Positions 16,548-25,732 of a DNA stretch of 64,000 nt are shown here, piece by piece (the stretch's first letter is position 1; each line of letters opens with the position of its first letter). The DNA comes from Tyzzerella sp. (GTDB lineage Bacteria > Bacillota > Clostridia > Lachnospirales > Anaerotignaceae), in the NCBI GenBank assembly GCA_019415525.1, contig DXZA01000031.1, positions 1-64,000 on the forward strand, read 5' to 3'. Below the pieces are notes generated by a model. That model was not told where the DNA came from. It searched no databases and worked only from the letters and a program-made list of their open reading frames with translations. The translations under genes were made by a program, and so were the position numbers.

Positions 16548-17750
16548 GTGTTTAATGTTGAAAATATAAAAACAGGATTATATTCAATGGTTATATTTAG
16601 AAATCTTATTGAAGACCCTGTAATTGATAAATTTATTAATATGGTTGATTATATGGATAAAGATATTAATATGGCTGTAAAATCATATTCTGATTTCGTT
16701 TCAAAGCTTTTTGAAAGTAATATGAATTTAAGTGATTATATACTTAATATAGTTCTTGAAAATGAAAATATATATATGCTTAAAAAATCTCAAGAATCAG
16801 ATACAGATAAAATTCTTGAACAATGTCTTTATAATGAACTTAAAATACTTGAAAAATTAAGTGTAGTAAAAAGTGAAGAAATAAAAAGCAATATATCATA
16901 TGATGGTTTCTTGCCAGACTGGAGAAATAGTGATTATAATTTTGTTGATGTATATAATGAAAGAATAAAAAATATACATTCTCATGGTTATGGCATATTT
17001 GCTAAATATCATACATTTATGATAGATGGTAATATTAATGGTGTATCTGTTGTACCTGTTAAAAATCCAGATAATACAAGACTTTCAGACCTTGGAGGAT
17101 ATGAGAGAGAAAGAAAAGCAGTAATTGATAATACAATAGCACTTCTTGAAGGAAAACCAGCCGCAAATGTTCTTCTTTATGGTGATAGTGGAACAGGAAA
17201 ATCATCTAGTGTTAAAGCTATTGCAAATGAATTTGCAAATAAAGGTCTTCGTCTTATAGAACTTAGAAAAAATCAGCTTAGACTTATGCCTTCACTTCTT
17301 GATGCATTAAGTGTAAATCCTTTAAAATTTATACTTTTTATAGATGACCTTTCATTTACACAAAATGATGATGATTTTGCAGCATTAAAGGCTATACTTG
17401 AAGGTTCTGTTTCTGCAAAAGCAGGAAATCTTGTTATATATGCAACAAGCAACAGAAGACATCTTATAAAAGAAACATTTGGTGACAGAGATGGTGACGA
17501 CCTTCATGTAAACGATACTATACAAGAGCTTGTATCTTTAAGTGAACGTTTTGGTCTTACAGTTACTTTCCAAAAACCAGATAAAGAAAAATATATTGAA
17601 GTTATAAATGGTCTTGCTGATAATTATGAAATTAAAATGGATAGAGAAGAACTTGCAAAACAGGCAGAGTCTTATGCAATAAGAAGAAATGGACGTTCTC
17701 CAAGAATTGCAAAACAGTTTATAGAAATGATAAAAGCTTCTGAAGAATAA
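16548..17750 (+). CDS. AAA+ ATPase of the DUF815 family
   Basis: A 400-residue cytoplasmic ATPase. The N-terminal 200 residues are helical and family-specific. The AAA+ core has the P-loop YGDSGTGKSSS (211-221), a Walker B LFIDDLSF (near 265), ATSNRRHL as sensor 1 and a C-terminal lid with RRNGRSPRIAKQF. These features, including the LRLIELRKNQL segment, match DUF815 proteins found widely in Clostridia. Their role is not established. The start is GTG after GGGGG. It is a single gene flanked on both sides by non-coding loci with hairpins. Confidence 0.85.
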   Translation: MFNVENIKTGLYSMVIFRNLIEDPVIDKFINMVDYMDKDINMAVKSYSDFVSKLFESNMNLSDYILNIVLENENIYMLKKSQESDTDKILEQCLYNELKILEKLSVVKSEEIKSNISYDGFLPDWRNSDYNFVDVYNERIKNIHSHGYGIFAKYHTFMIDGNINGVSVVPVKNPDNTRLSDLGGYERERKAVIDNTIALLEGKPAANVLLYGDSGTGKSSSVKAIANEFANKGLRLIELRKNQLRLMPSLLDALSVNPLKFILFIDDLSFTQNDDDFAALKAILEGSVSAKAGNLVIYATSNRRHLIKETFGDRDGDDLHVNDTIQELVSLSERFGLTVTFQKPDKEKYIEVINGLADNYEIKMDREELAKQAESYAIRRNGRSPRIAKQFIEMIKASEE

Positions 17751-17878
17751 TCAGCTTTTATAAAATGGTATTTTTATAAATTATTGTTTTTGTATACAAT
17801 GAATAAATATAAAAAATATATAATAAAAACATAAAAAATAAAATGGATAAAAAAACATATTTTTATATATTTTGGCTG

Positions 17879-17990
17879 TTGACGTAAAGACGAAAATAGT
17901 GCAATATATATGTATAAATTTAATAAAAGCGACAATGGCGTCGGATTTTAACATATTATTTAATATGCTAATGTCTGTCGCCTTTTTTTA
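17879..17990 (+). ncRNA. Possible short transcript ending in a long hairpin terminator
   Basis: A TTGACG hexamer (17879-17884) and TATATA boxes precede a long imperfect hairpin. Its left arm GGCGTCGGATTTTAACATAT (from 17938) pairs with a right arm ending CTGTCGCC at 17982, with a few mismatches, and a T tract follows. It could be a terminator for the DUF815 gene about 190 bases away or a separate small RNA. A 66-codon frame across it has no ribosome binding site and was not accepted as a gene. Confidence 0.35.
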
Positions 17991-18002
17991 TTACGTTAAT
18001 AT

Positions 18003-18266
18003 GCAGAACAAAATCTCTGCTTATTATATAAAAAAGAACCTCCAATCTTTTTTAGCCGAAATCATTACTTAGCCCTATGTAATTATTTTATGCTGTTTTT
18101 TCTCCTGAAAACAGTATTTGCCCGAAAAAATAATTACATATGTAATGGTTTAGTTTGTTATATATTTATCCCGATATATGACTTTTTAATGGTCATAATA
18201 TAAGCAATTCCCCGATTGTATTATTTATGACGCAAAAAAGCACTCTTTATTAAGAGTGCTTTTTTG
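18003..18266 (+). ncRNA. Structured non-coding region with several C-rich loops
   Basis: Between two terminators lie several hairpins. GCAGA/TCTGC is at 18003-18020. AAAAAAGA/TCTTTTTT at 18030-18053 has loop ACCTCCAA. A 14-bp stem (18076-18089 with 18127-18140) encloses CTGTTTT/AAAACAG with loop TTCTCCTG and a GCCCG bulge. Small hairpins expose TCCCG (near 18170) and TCCCCG (near 18211). On the plus strand all C-rich motifs are unpaired and complement Shine-Dalgarno sequences. On the minus strand the loops read GGAGG and AGGAG. Direction of transcription is unproven; no protein gene is evident. Confidence 0.4.
18233..18266. terminator. Bidirectional terminator
   Basis: AAAAAAGCACTCTT pairs with AAGAGTGCTTTTTT. 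It ends the minus-strand secreted-protein gene and any plus-strand transcript from the left. Confidence 0.85.
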
Positions 18267-18305
18267 TTTGTTGTGATGTATATAATTATGTTTAAGGTAA
18301 ACTAA

Positions 18306-19277
18306 TTATTTTAAAAATTCAGAAATTTCTGAAGAAACTACCATGCTTCCGTTTTCAAGAGCAACTGGTGTTGCAAAGTTTTTAGCTTCACCATTTACTG
18401 TATAAGCTGTGCTTCCAAGAGTAACAGATATTGCTACACCATCTTTTTCAAGAACAACAGGAGCTTCATTTGATGTCCATTTTACTGCAAAACCTGCTTC
18501 AACAGCTGCATCTCTTAAAGCAACAGTAGAAATTGTTTTTGTTTCTACTTCTTTAACAGTAAGTTCATTTTCAGCAGTTGGAAGTATAACTACTTTAATA
18601 GGAGATGTCTGTGCAGGAATACTTTTTGTTGTAGCACCATAAATTACAAGACAGTCATTTCCTTTAATATCTTCTGCTGTTAATATCTGTTTTGTTCCTG
18701 TGATACTAACAATTGAAGTTTCTTCTGATACATTAAGAGCAAGTTTGTTTTCTTCGTTTACAAGCTCATCATTGAATTTTCCTACCATAACAGATGTTCC
18801 TTCTGCATTTATAACAAATCCCATAGCAGATGGTGTCATTGGAGGAATACTCATTGTCATAATTGCGTTAGATGGAAGAACTGCTGTAATTTCCATTCCT
18901 TCTGTAAGGTCTTTAGCTGTTTTTATACTTCCGTCTTTTGCATCATAAACAACTGTTGCTGCTGATGTTGTAAATACTATACCATCAACACCTTCTCCAG
19001 TTGTAATTGTTAAGAATTCGCCTTCTTCTGTTGTTTCTGTTGTTATTGCTGTAATTTTTCCAGTTTTTGTTGTGTATCCATTTGCTACTTCAACAGGAGT
19101 TGTTTCAGCTGTTTCATTTATAAGCATAATTCCATCTTCAGCAGCATTTGCAGCCACTTCAGCTGATACAGGGTCACCATAACCTACTACTGTTGAATCT
19201 TCAGCAAAAGCTGACATTGAAAGTGCAGAAGCTGCAATAATTGTTGTTAATAATAATTTTCCTATATTCTTTTTCAT
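18306..19277 (-). CDS. Secreted protein with copper-amine-oxidase-N-like domain
   Basis: A 323-residue exported protein. The signal peptide ends in SMSAFA, with likely cleavage after Ala25. The middle (about 70-240) is Thr/Glu/Val-rich beta sequence of unknown fold. The C-terminal 75 residues, from TISTVALRDAAVEAGFAVKW to the end, match the stalk-like 'copper amine oxidase N-terminal' repeat common in clostridial cell-surface proteins. There it mediates wall or protein contacts and is not an oxidase. It is a single gene with an AAAGGAGAA site. The exact role is unknown. Confidence 0.8.
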   Translation of the reverse strand: MKKNIGKLLLTTIIAASALSMSAFAEDSTVVGYGDPVSAEVAANAAEDGIMLINETAETTPVEVANGYTTKTGKITAITTETTEEGEFLTITTGEGVDGIVFTTSAATVVYDAKDGSIKTAKDLTEGMEITAVLPSNAIMTMSIPPMTPSAMGFVINAEGTSVMVGKFNDELVNEENKLALNVSEETSIVSITGTKQILTAEDIKGNDCLVIYGATTKSIPAQTSPIKVVILPTAENELTVKEVETKTISTVALRDAAVEAGFAVKWTSNEAPVVLEKDGVAISVTLGSTAYTVNGEAKNFATPVALENGSMVVSSEISEFLK

Positions 19278-19387
19278 AATGATTTCTCCTTTATAAATAA
19301 ATATTTAATCTAAATTTCAACCTTTACATTATTTAAGACGAGAGAAAAAATATTTGGTTCCCTATTTTTTAAAATTTTTTAAAAATT

Positions 19388-20653
19388 TTAATCAAGTATA
19401 TTTATTTTTCTAAAAATATGGAAAATAATACTCATTATCATAGCTATTATACAAGCTAAAATCATACCTTTTAACTGTATTCCTCCAATGTTTACACTTA
19501 TACCAGAAAGACCAGTAACAAATACTACGGAAGTGAGAGCAAGATTTTCAGATTTTCCAAGGTCAACTTGTGAGTCTATAAGAATTCTTATACCACTTGC
19601 ACCTATCATTCCATAGAGAAGGAATGAAATTCCACCTATTACAGGACCAGGAATTGTATTTATTAATGCTGAAAGTTTTCCTATAAATGAACATATTAAT
19701 GAAAGTATTGCTGCACCACCTATTACACGTACACTATATACTTTTGTTACTGCCATTACACCAATATTTTCACCATATGTTGTTGTTGGAACAGAACCTA
19801 TAAATCCTGAAATCATTGTTGAAAAATTATCTGCAAAAAGTGAACGATGAAGTCCTGGGTCTTTTATAAGGTCACGTCCTATTATTTTACCTGTTACTAT
19901 CTGATGTCCTATGTGTTCTGAAACAATAACGAGTATAACAGGAAGTATCATTATTATTGCTTGTAAATTAAACTGTGGTGTTGAAAAATTAGGTAATTTG
20001 AAAAACGGTGCATCTATAACAGAAGAAAAATCAACAACATTAAGAATAAGTGCTGATATATATCCTGCTATTATTGCTATAAGTATTGGTATTACAGATA
20101 AAAATCCCTTAAAAAGTACAGAGCCAAATACTGCAAAACCTAATGTTATGATAAATATTATTACATTTTGTGAAAGTATAGGAGAACCATCAGTAGGAAG
20201 AAGGCCTGCTGTTGATGCTGCACTTCCTGCAAGTTCAAGACCTATAAGAGCAACAACAGGACCCATTGCTGCAGGTGGTAAAACTATATTTATCCAATCA
20301 GAACCAAATTTATATATTATAAATGAAATTATACATCCTAAAAAACCTACTGCTATAAATCCGCCCAATGCATAACTATAACCAAATTGTTCTATAACTG
20401 CTATTCCAGGAGCAAGAAATGCAAAGCTTGAACCAAGATATGCAGGTGCTTTACCTTTTGTTATGAATATAAAAAGAAGTGTTCCTATACCATTCATAAA
20501 AAGTACAACAGCAGGATTTATACCAAATAAAAAAGGAACAAGCACTGAAGCACCAAACATTGCAAACATATGTTGAAGACTTAAAGGTACTAATAATGAA
20601 AAAGGAACTTTATCTTCAACTTGAATAACTTTTTTTGAGTATGGATTTCCCAT
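19388..20653 (-). CDS. uraA: Uracil permease (NCS2 family)
   Basis: A 421-residue membrane protein with about 14 segments, homologous to UraA/PyrP, which import uracil with protons or Na+. Family motifs include SLQHMFAMFGASVLVPFLFG near the start, AYLGSSFAFLAPG, the substrate-site region SEHIGHQIVTGKII, and VPTTTYGENIGVMAVTKVYS, typical of uracil rather than xanthine transporters. It has an AAGGAGGTC site. No PyrR-binding attenuator was recognised upstream. It is monocistronic and divergent from the sensor gene. Confidence 0.92.
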   Translation of the reverse strand: MGNPYSKKVIQVEDKVPFSLLVPLSLQHMFAMFGASVLVPFLFGINPAVVLFMNGIGTLLFIFITKGKAPAYLGSSFAFLAPGIAVIEQFGYSYALGGFIAVGFLGCIISFIIYKFGSDWINIVLPPAAMGPVVALIGLELAGSAASTAGLLPTDGSPILSQNVIIFIITLGFAVFGSVLFKGFLSVIPILIAIIAGYISALILNVVDFSSVIDAPFFKLPNFSTPQFNLQAIIMILPVILVIVSEHIGHQIVTGKIIGRDLIKDPGLHRSLFADNFSTMISGFIGSVPTTTYGENIGVMAVTKVYSVRVIGGAAILSLICSFIGKLSALINTIPGPVIGGISFLLYGMIGASGIRILIDSQVDLGKSENLALTSVVFVTGLSGISVNIGGIQLKGMILACIIAMIMSIIFHIFRKINILD

Positions 20654-20806
20654 ATTTTTTGACCTCCTTAGTATTAAATAATTTTCATATTAGAGGATAC
20701 CATAAAAAATAGTATAATGATATACTTATTTTTACTTGTTATGGAAAAAAAAAGCGTTTTATGATATATTTAAAAACAAAATGTATATATATAAAGAAGG
20801 TGAAAG

Positions 20807-23218
20807 TTGTTGAATATTAGAAATAGAATATTTGCTATAATAATAATGTTTTCCATTATACCCCTTATTCTTGTTTCTTATGTAATAAATTATACTTATA
20901 ATAAGAATACTGAACAAACATTGCTTGATAATCTTGCTTCATCTGTTGATATTTATGAAAGTAATGTAAATTCTTTTTTTCAACATAAAAGAACAGAGTT
21001 AAATACATTAGGTAACATAAAGCAAGTACGACAATATATGCATAATAAAAATGAAAATACAAATTATTTTGATAAATCAGAATATGAGGATATAAAAGAA
21101 TTTTTATATTCTTGTGTCAGTAATGGAGAATATGTATTAAATATAGATATTATAGATAAAAATAACAATGTTATAATATCAAACGATACTAAAAGAGAAA
21201 ATAAATTATCTAATTTTAAATATATTGAAAATATTAAAACCATAGATGAAAAAGATGTTATATATTCAAATGTTATTTTAGATGAAATAAACAATATATC
21301 ATATTTTTCTACTGCTATTCCTGTATATTCAAATGGAAATTATATAGGCTGTCTGATTATGGATACAAGTCTTGAATATATTGAAATTATGGCTGAACAA
21401 TCTGAATTTTATAATACAGGTTATGTATCTGTTGTAGATGGAAATAATTTTTCAGTTGCTTCAAAGGGTCCTTATGTTGGTGAATATATAAATGAAGTTG
21501 AAATAGATAATGAAAATACATTTCCTAAGGAATGGAAAAATGCTATTTCTAGAAATGATAGTGAAGGATTTTTTAGATATAAAATAAATGGAACGGATAA
21601 AATAGCTTTTTTTAATAACATAAATGGAACAGAATGGTTTGTTTTAGGTAGTGTAGATATAGATGAAGTGTTTTTTCCTTTAAATAATACAGGTACAATA
21701 GTAGTTTTCTTTGTATTTATAATGCTTATATTTGATATAGTTGCATTTTATTTATATACAAAAAGTATAACAATACCTATAAATAAAATGATAGCTACAA
21801 CAGAGGAAATAAATAAAGGTGATTATAGTGTAAGAGTTGATTATACAGAAGATGATGAATTTGGGAAAATATCTCAAGTTTTTAATAGTCTTATGGATAA
21901 TATACAATATAACACAAATAAGCTTAAAAATCTTAATAATGATTTCAGCATACTTACATCAAATATACCAGGTGGTATGATACGATGTTCTGTTGATGAG
22001 GTTTGTGAATTTGACTTTGTAAGTGAAAGTTTTTTGAAACTTATGAAATGTACAAGAGAAGACCTTGAATATGTTTATAATGGTAGCTATATACAAATAA
22101 TACATGAAGATGATGTTGATTATATAGTTGATATTATAAGAAATATTAAAGAAGATGGTGACGTTATAGAAGTTGAATATAGAGTACGACGTCCTGACAA
22201 TTCTATAATATGGGTAAAAGATAAAAGTAGAGTTGTAAGTGATGCTGAAGGCAAACCATGGATGTATATAATTCTTATAGACATTACAAAAGATAAGGAA
22301 CATGAAAATGCCTTCAAAAAAAGAGAAGAAAGATTTTCAAAGCTTGTTAATTGGTCTGAAAATATTATATTTGAATGGGATAGTGCAAAAGGTACTGTTG
22401 CTATTTCTGATATTATACGACATAAACTTGGATATAATCCTCTCAAACTTTCAGCAGATGGGAAAAATATTAAAATATCAAATATATTCCCAGATGATAA
22501 AGAAAAATTTTATTCTATATTTGAAAGAATTAAAAATGGTGAAACAGGTATAGAGGAAGAAATTCGTCTTAAAAAAATACCAGAAAATATATATGTGTGG
22601 TTTAAAATAAAAGCTGGTGTAATTCGTACAGACGATGATAAAGTATATAAAATAATAGGTGTAATGTATGATATAGATAATATAAAAAGTCATGAAAATA
22701 TAATAAAAGGTAGAAGAGATTTATTTACAGGATTTTATACAAAAGATGGGATGGAGCTTGTTGTTAATGACAGTATTTCGAAGGACAATAAAAACTTTAA
22801 AAAAGCACTTATAATTTTTGATATACGAGGATTTAATATGCTCAAAGAAAAAATGGGTATAAAATTTGCCGAAACTGTTATAAGTGATATTGCAGGCAAA
22901 CTTTCTCATACTTTTGATAGAAGTGATGTCATTTCTAGAATAAATGAAAGTAGATTTGCTGTCTTTACTAATTCTGCCATGTCAAAAAGTATGGTTATAA
23001 TAAAAACTAATGAAACTATGGATATACTTAAAAGTGAGTATAGAAATAATGATGTTATATGTAGTATACAAAGCTGTGCCGGTATAAGTAGATATCCTAA
23101 AGATGGAGAAAATTTTGGAGTACTTTATCAAAAGGCAGAAACAGCTCTTTTAAGTGCCATAGAAAAAGGAAATGGAAGATATACAATATATGAAGAAATT
23201 GAAAGACAAATGGATTAA
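20807..23218 (+). CDS. Membrane sensor with Cache, HAMP, two PAS and degenerate GGDEF domains
   Basis: An 803-residue sensor. A membrane helix (7-28) and an extracellular double-Cache-like domain (about 35-290) are followed by a second helix (about 296-318) and HAMP (SITIPINKMIATTEEINKGD). Two PAS domains come next (about 385-500 and 510-630), then a GGDEF-fold domain. Where active cyclases have GGDEF the sequence reads SRINESRFAVF, so diguanylate cyclase activity is unlikely; it may bind nucleotide or signal by dimerisation. The start is one of two consecutive TTG codons (20807, 20810) after AAGGTGAAAG. A LysR gene follows 24 bases on. Confidence 0.85.
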   Translation: MLNIRNRIFAIIIMFSIIPLILVSYVINYTYNKNTEQTLLDNLASSVDIYESNVNSFFQHKRTELNTLGNIKQVRQYMHNKNENTNYFDKSEYEDIKEFLYSCVSNGEYVLNIDIIDKNNNVIISNDTKRENKLSNFKYIENIKTIDEKDVIYSNVILDEINNISYFSTAIPVYSNGNYIGCLIMDTSLEYIEIMAEQSEFYNTGYVSVVDGNNFSVASKGPYVGEYINEVEIDNENTFPKEWKNAISRNDSEGFFRYKINGTDKIAFFNNINGTEWFVLGSVDIDEVFFPLNNTGTIVVFFVFIMLIFDIVAFYLYTKSITIPINKMIATTEEINKGDYSVRVDYTEDDEFGKISQVFNSLMDNIQYNTNKLKNLNNDFSILTSNIPGGMIRCSVDEVCEFDFVSESFLKLMKCTREDLEYVYNGSYIQIIHEDDVDYIVDIIRNIKEDGDVIEVEYRVRRPDNSIIWVKDKSRVVSDAEGKPWMYIILIDITKDKEHENAFKKREERFSKLVNWSENIIFEWDSAKGTVAISDIIRHKLGYNPLKLSADGKNIKISNIFPDDKEKFYSIFERIKNGETGIEEEIRLKKIPENIYVWFKIKAGVIRTDDDKVYKIIGVMYDIDNIKSHENIIKGRRDLFTGFYTKDGMELVVNDSISKDNKNFKKALIIFDIRGFNMLKEKMGIKFAETVISDIAGKLSHTFDRSDVISRINESRFAVFTNSAMSKSMVIIKTNETMDILKSEYRNNDVICSIQSCAGISRYPKDGENFGVLYQKAETALLSAIEKGNGRYTIYEEIERQMD

Positions 23219-23242
23219 CTATATTTTTTGAAGGTGATAAAT

Positions 23243-24133
23243 ATGCTTGACCAAAGATTTATAACTTTTCTTGATTTATGTAAAACTATGAATTATACAA
23301 AAACAGCTAAAAATCTTCATATAACACAACCTGCTGTAACACACCATATACATTACATAGAAAATCTTTATAATATAAAGCTTTTTGTATATACAGGTAA
23401 AAAACTTATTCTTACAGAAAAAGGTGAATATATAAGAAAGCTTATTACAACATTATATAATGATTGTATAAAAATAGAAGATATGATTAGGATTGAAAGT
23501 AAAAGAGAACATAAAATAAATTTTGGTGCAACCCTTACAATAAGTGAATATGTTATGCCAAAACCTATAAAAGAGTACATAAAAGAAAATCCATATATTA
23601 ATATTACTATGCAGGTAGAAAATACATCAATACTTATGGATATGATGAATAATGGTAAAATAGATTTTGCTATTATAGAGGGGAATTTTGATAAAAAGAA
23701 TTATGATTATGAATTTTTCTCATTAGAAGATTTTATAGGAGTTGTTTCTCCTAATCATAGGTTTGCAAATAGAGAAATAGAACTATCTGATATATTTTCC
23801 GAAAGGCTTATATGTAGAGAAGAGGGTTCAGGAACAAGAAGTATATTTGAAGATTATTTAAAGCAGTATAATAGAAGTATACAAGGATTTAATAGCTATA
23901 TTGAAATAGGAAACCTTAATACAATAAAAAGTCTTGTAAAAGATAATGAAGGTATTACATTTGTTTATAAGGCTGTTGTAAAGAATGAAATTGAAAAAGG
24001 TGAGCTTTGTGAGCTTAATATAAAAAATTATTCAATTAAGCGTGAATTTAACTTTGTATGTCTTAAAAATTCAATGTTTAAAGATAATTATTACGAATTT
24101 TTTGAATTTTGTAAAAAAATATACAATAATTAA
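23243..24133 (+). CDS. LysR-family transcriptional regulator
   Basis: A 296-residue regulator. The N-terminal helix-turn-helix FLDLCKTMNYTKTAKNLHIT, followed by QPAVTHHIHYIE, is classic LysR. The rest (about 90-296) is the periplasmic-binding-like effector domain, with NFGATLTISEYVMPKPIKEY and LICREEGSGTRSIFEDYL. The ATG at 23243 follows GAAGGTGA; a TTG at 23228 lies upstream of that site. It stands between the sensor gene and the NSS transporter, both on the same strand, so it may control the transporter and serine genes. The ligand is unknown. Confidence 0.9.
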   Translation: MLDQRFITFLDLCKTMNYTKTAKNLHITQPAVTHHIHYIENLYNIKLFVYTGKKLILTEKGEYIRKLITTLYNDCIKIEDMIRIESKREHKINFGATLTISEYVMPKPIKEYIKENPYINITMQVENTSILMDMMNNGKIDFAIIEGNFDKKNYDYEFFSLEDFIGVVSPNHRFANREIELSDIFSERLICREEGSGTRSIFEDYLKQYNRSIQGFNSYIEIGNLNTIKSLVKDNEGITFVYKAVVKNEIEKGELCELNIKNYSIKREFNFVCLKNSMFKDNYYEFFEFCKKIYNN

Positions 24134-24243
24134 TAAATTTTTATTTACAAAGAATTGCAAACAATATATTATTTAAAAGATAACATTTGATATAGCATAG
24201 TATAAATATGCAGTATCTTTAATAAAAAAAGGGGGAAAAGATT

Positions 24244-25623
24244 TTGGAGAAAAGAGAAAGCTTTGCTTCAAGACTTGGTTTCTTACTTATATCTGCTGGT
24301 TGTGCCATTGGTATAGGTAATGTTTGGAGATTTCCTTATATAACAGGTCTTTATGGTGGAGCAACATTTGTACTTATTTATTTATTTTTCTTACTTGTTT
24401 TAGGACTTCCTATTATGGTAATGGAGTTTTCTGTTGGGAGAGCAAGTAGAAAAAGTGCCGCACTTTCATTTAATGTTCTTGAACCAAAAGGAACAAAATG
24501 GCATGTATATCGTTACTTTGCTATGCTTGGTAACTATATGCTTATGATGTTTTATACAACAGTAGCAGGTTGGATGCTTTACTATTTTTATAAAATGGTA
24601 AAGGGCGAATTTGTAGGTCTTAATCCTGAGGGCGTAGGAAATGTATTTACAAATATGCTTGGAGAACCTGTACCAATGATATTTTGGATGATAGTTGCTG
24701 TTTTAATAGGTATGACAGTATGCGGAATGGGACTTCAAAATGGTGTTGAAAAAATAACAAAAACAATGATGTCTTGTTTATTCTTTATAATGATAATACT
24801 TGTTGTTCGTTCGGTAACACTTCCAGGGGCTTCTGAAGGACTTAAATTCTATCTTGTGCCAAGCCTTGATAAAATTATGGAGCATGGTGTTAAAGAAGTA
24901 ATATTTGCCGCTATGGGTCAGGCTTTCTTTACATTAAGTCTTGGTATAGGTGCTATGGCAATATTCGGAAGTTATATAGATAAAAGTCATAGACTTACTG
25001 GAGAAGCTATAAATATTACTATACTTGATACATCTGTTGCATTTACATCAGGTCTTATAATATTCCCAGCATGTTATGCTTTTGGTCTTAACCCTACTGA
25101 AGGACCAAAGCTTATATTTGTTGTTCTTCCTAATATATTTAACTCTATGGCAGGTGGAAGATTTTGGGGAGCATTATTCTTTGTATTTATGTCATTTGCA
25201 GCTCTTTCAACAGTAATTGCTGTATTTGAGAATATTATTTCATTTGCAATGGACCTTTGGGGATGGTCAAGAAAGAAAGCTGTTATTGTAAATTTAATTG
25301 GAATAATAATACTTTCACTTCCTTGTGTACTTGGATATAATGTATTATCATCATTCCAGCCACTTGGAGAAGGTTCTGCTATACTTGACCTTGAAGACTT
25401 TATAATAAGTAACTGTCTTCTTCCTCTTGGCTCACTTATATATCTTGCATTCTGTACATCAAGATATGGCTGGGGTTGGGATAACTTCATAAAAGAGGCT
25501 GACTCTGGTATAGGTATAAAATTCCCTAAAGGGGCAAGATTTTATGTTACTTGGATACTTCCTTTAATAGTTCTTATTATATTCTTTGTAGGAATATTCC
25601 AAAAACTTGCATTCTTATTTTAA
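24244..25623 (+). CDS. Sodium-dependent NSS-family amino acid transporter
   Basis: A 459-residue Na+ symporter of the neurotransmitter:sodium symporter family, about 11-12 helices. The unwound first helix GCAIGIGNVWRFPYITGLYG binds Na+ and substrate in characterised members such as LeuT. GMGLQNGVEKITKTMMSCLF and the middle helix motif MGQAFFTLSLGIGAMAIFGS also fit. The start is TTG after AAGGGGGAA. The serine dehydratase genes follow after a terminator, which suggests but does not prove a serine or small neutral amino acid substrate. Confidence 0.9.
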   Translation: MEKRESFASRLGFLLISAGCAIGIGNVWRFPYITGLYGGATFVLIYLFFLLVLGLPIMVMEFSVGRASRKSAALSFNVLEPKGTKWHVYRYFAMLGNYMLMMFYTTVAGWMLYYFYKMVKGEFVGLNPEGVGNVFTNMLGEPVPMIFWMIVAVLIGMTVCGMGLQNGVEKITKTMMSCLFFIMIILVVRSVTLPGASEGLKFYLVPSLDKIMEHGVKEVIFAAMGQAFFTLSLGIGAMAIFGSYIDKSHRLTGEAINITILDTSVAFTSGLIIFPACYAFGLNPTEGPKLIFVVLPNIFNSMAGGRFWGALFFVFMSFAALSTVIAVFENIISFAMDLWGWSRKKAVIVNLIGIIILSLPCVLGYNVLSSFQPLGEGSAILDLEDFIISNCLLPLGSLIYLAFCTSRYGWGWDNFIKEADSGIGIKFPKGARFYVTWILPLIVLIIFFVGIFQKLAFLF

Positions 25624-25633
25624 TTAATAAATG

Positions 25634-25670
25634 GGCATAGTAAAATTATATTTTACTATGCCTTTATTTT
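25634..25670 (+). terminator. Intrinsic terminator after the NSS transporter
   Basis: A 12-bp stem, GGCATAGTAAAA with TTTTACTATGCC, is followed by TTTATTTTATT. Confidence 0.88.
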
Positions 25671-25732
25671 ATTATAAAAATAGATTATATTTATATTGTT
25701 ATGGTATAAAATTTGTGAGGAGGTAGACTCAT

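Noticed and set aside
17872..18072. 66-codon reading frame after the DUF815 gene
   Set aside because: No ribosome binding site, it runs through a long terminator hairpin and the region shows RNA structure rather than coding character.
18003..18266. 6S RNA
   Set aside because: The length is near that of 6S RNA, but I could not draw the single long hairpin with a central bubble; the region folds better as several separate hairpins.
20654..20806. PyrR-type attenuator upstream of uraA
   Set aside because: The short leader lacks a PyrR-binding loop and an intrinsic terminator.
22120..22446. Minus-strand frames within the sensor gene
   Set aside because: Low-complexity mirror frames of an AT-rich coding region; the plus-strand product has clear PAS domains.
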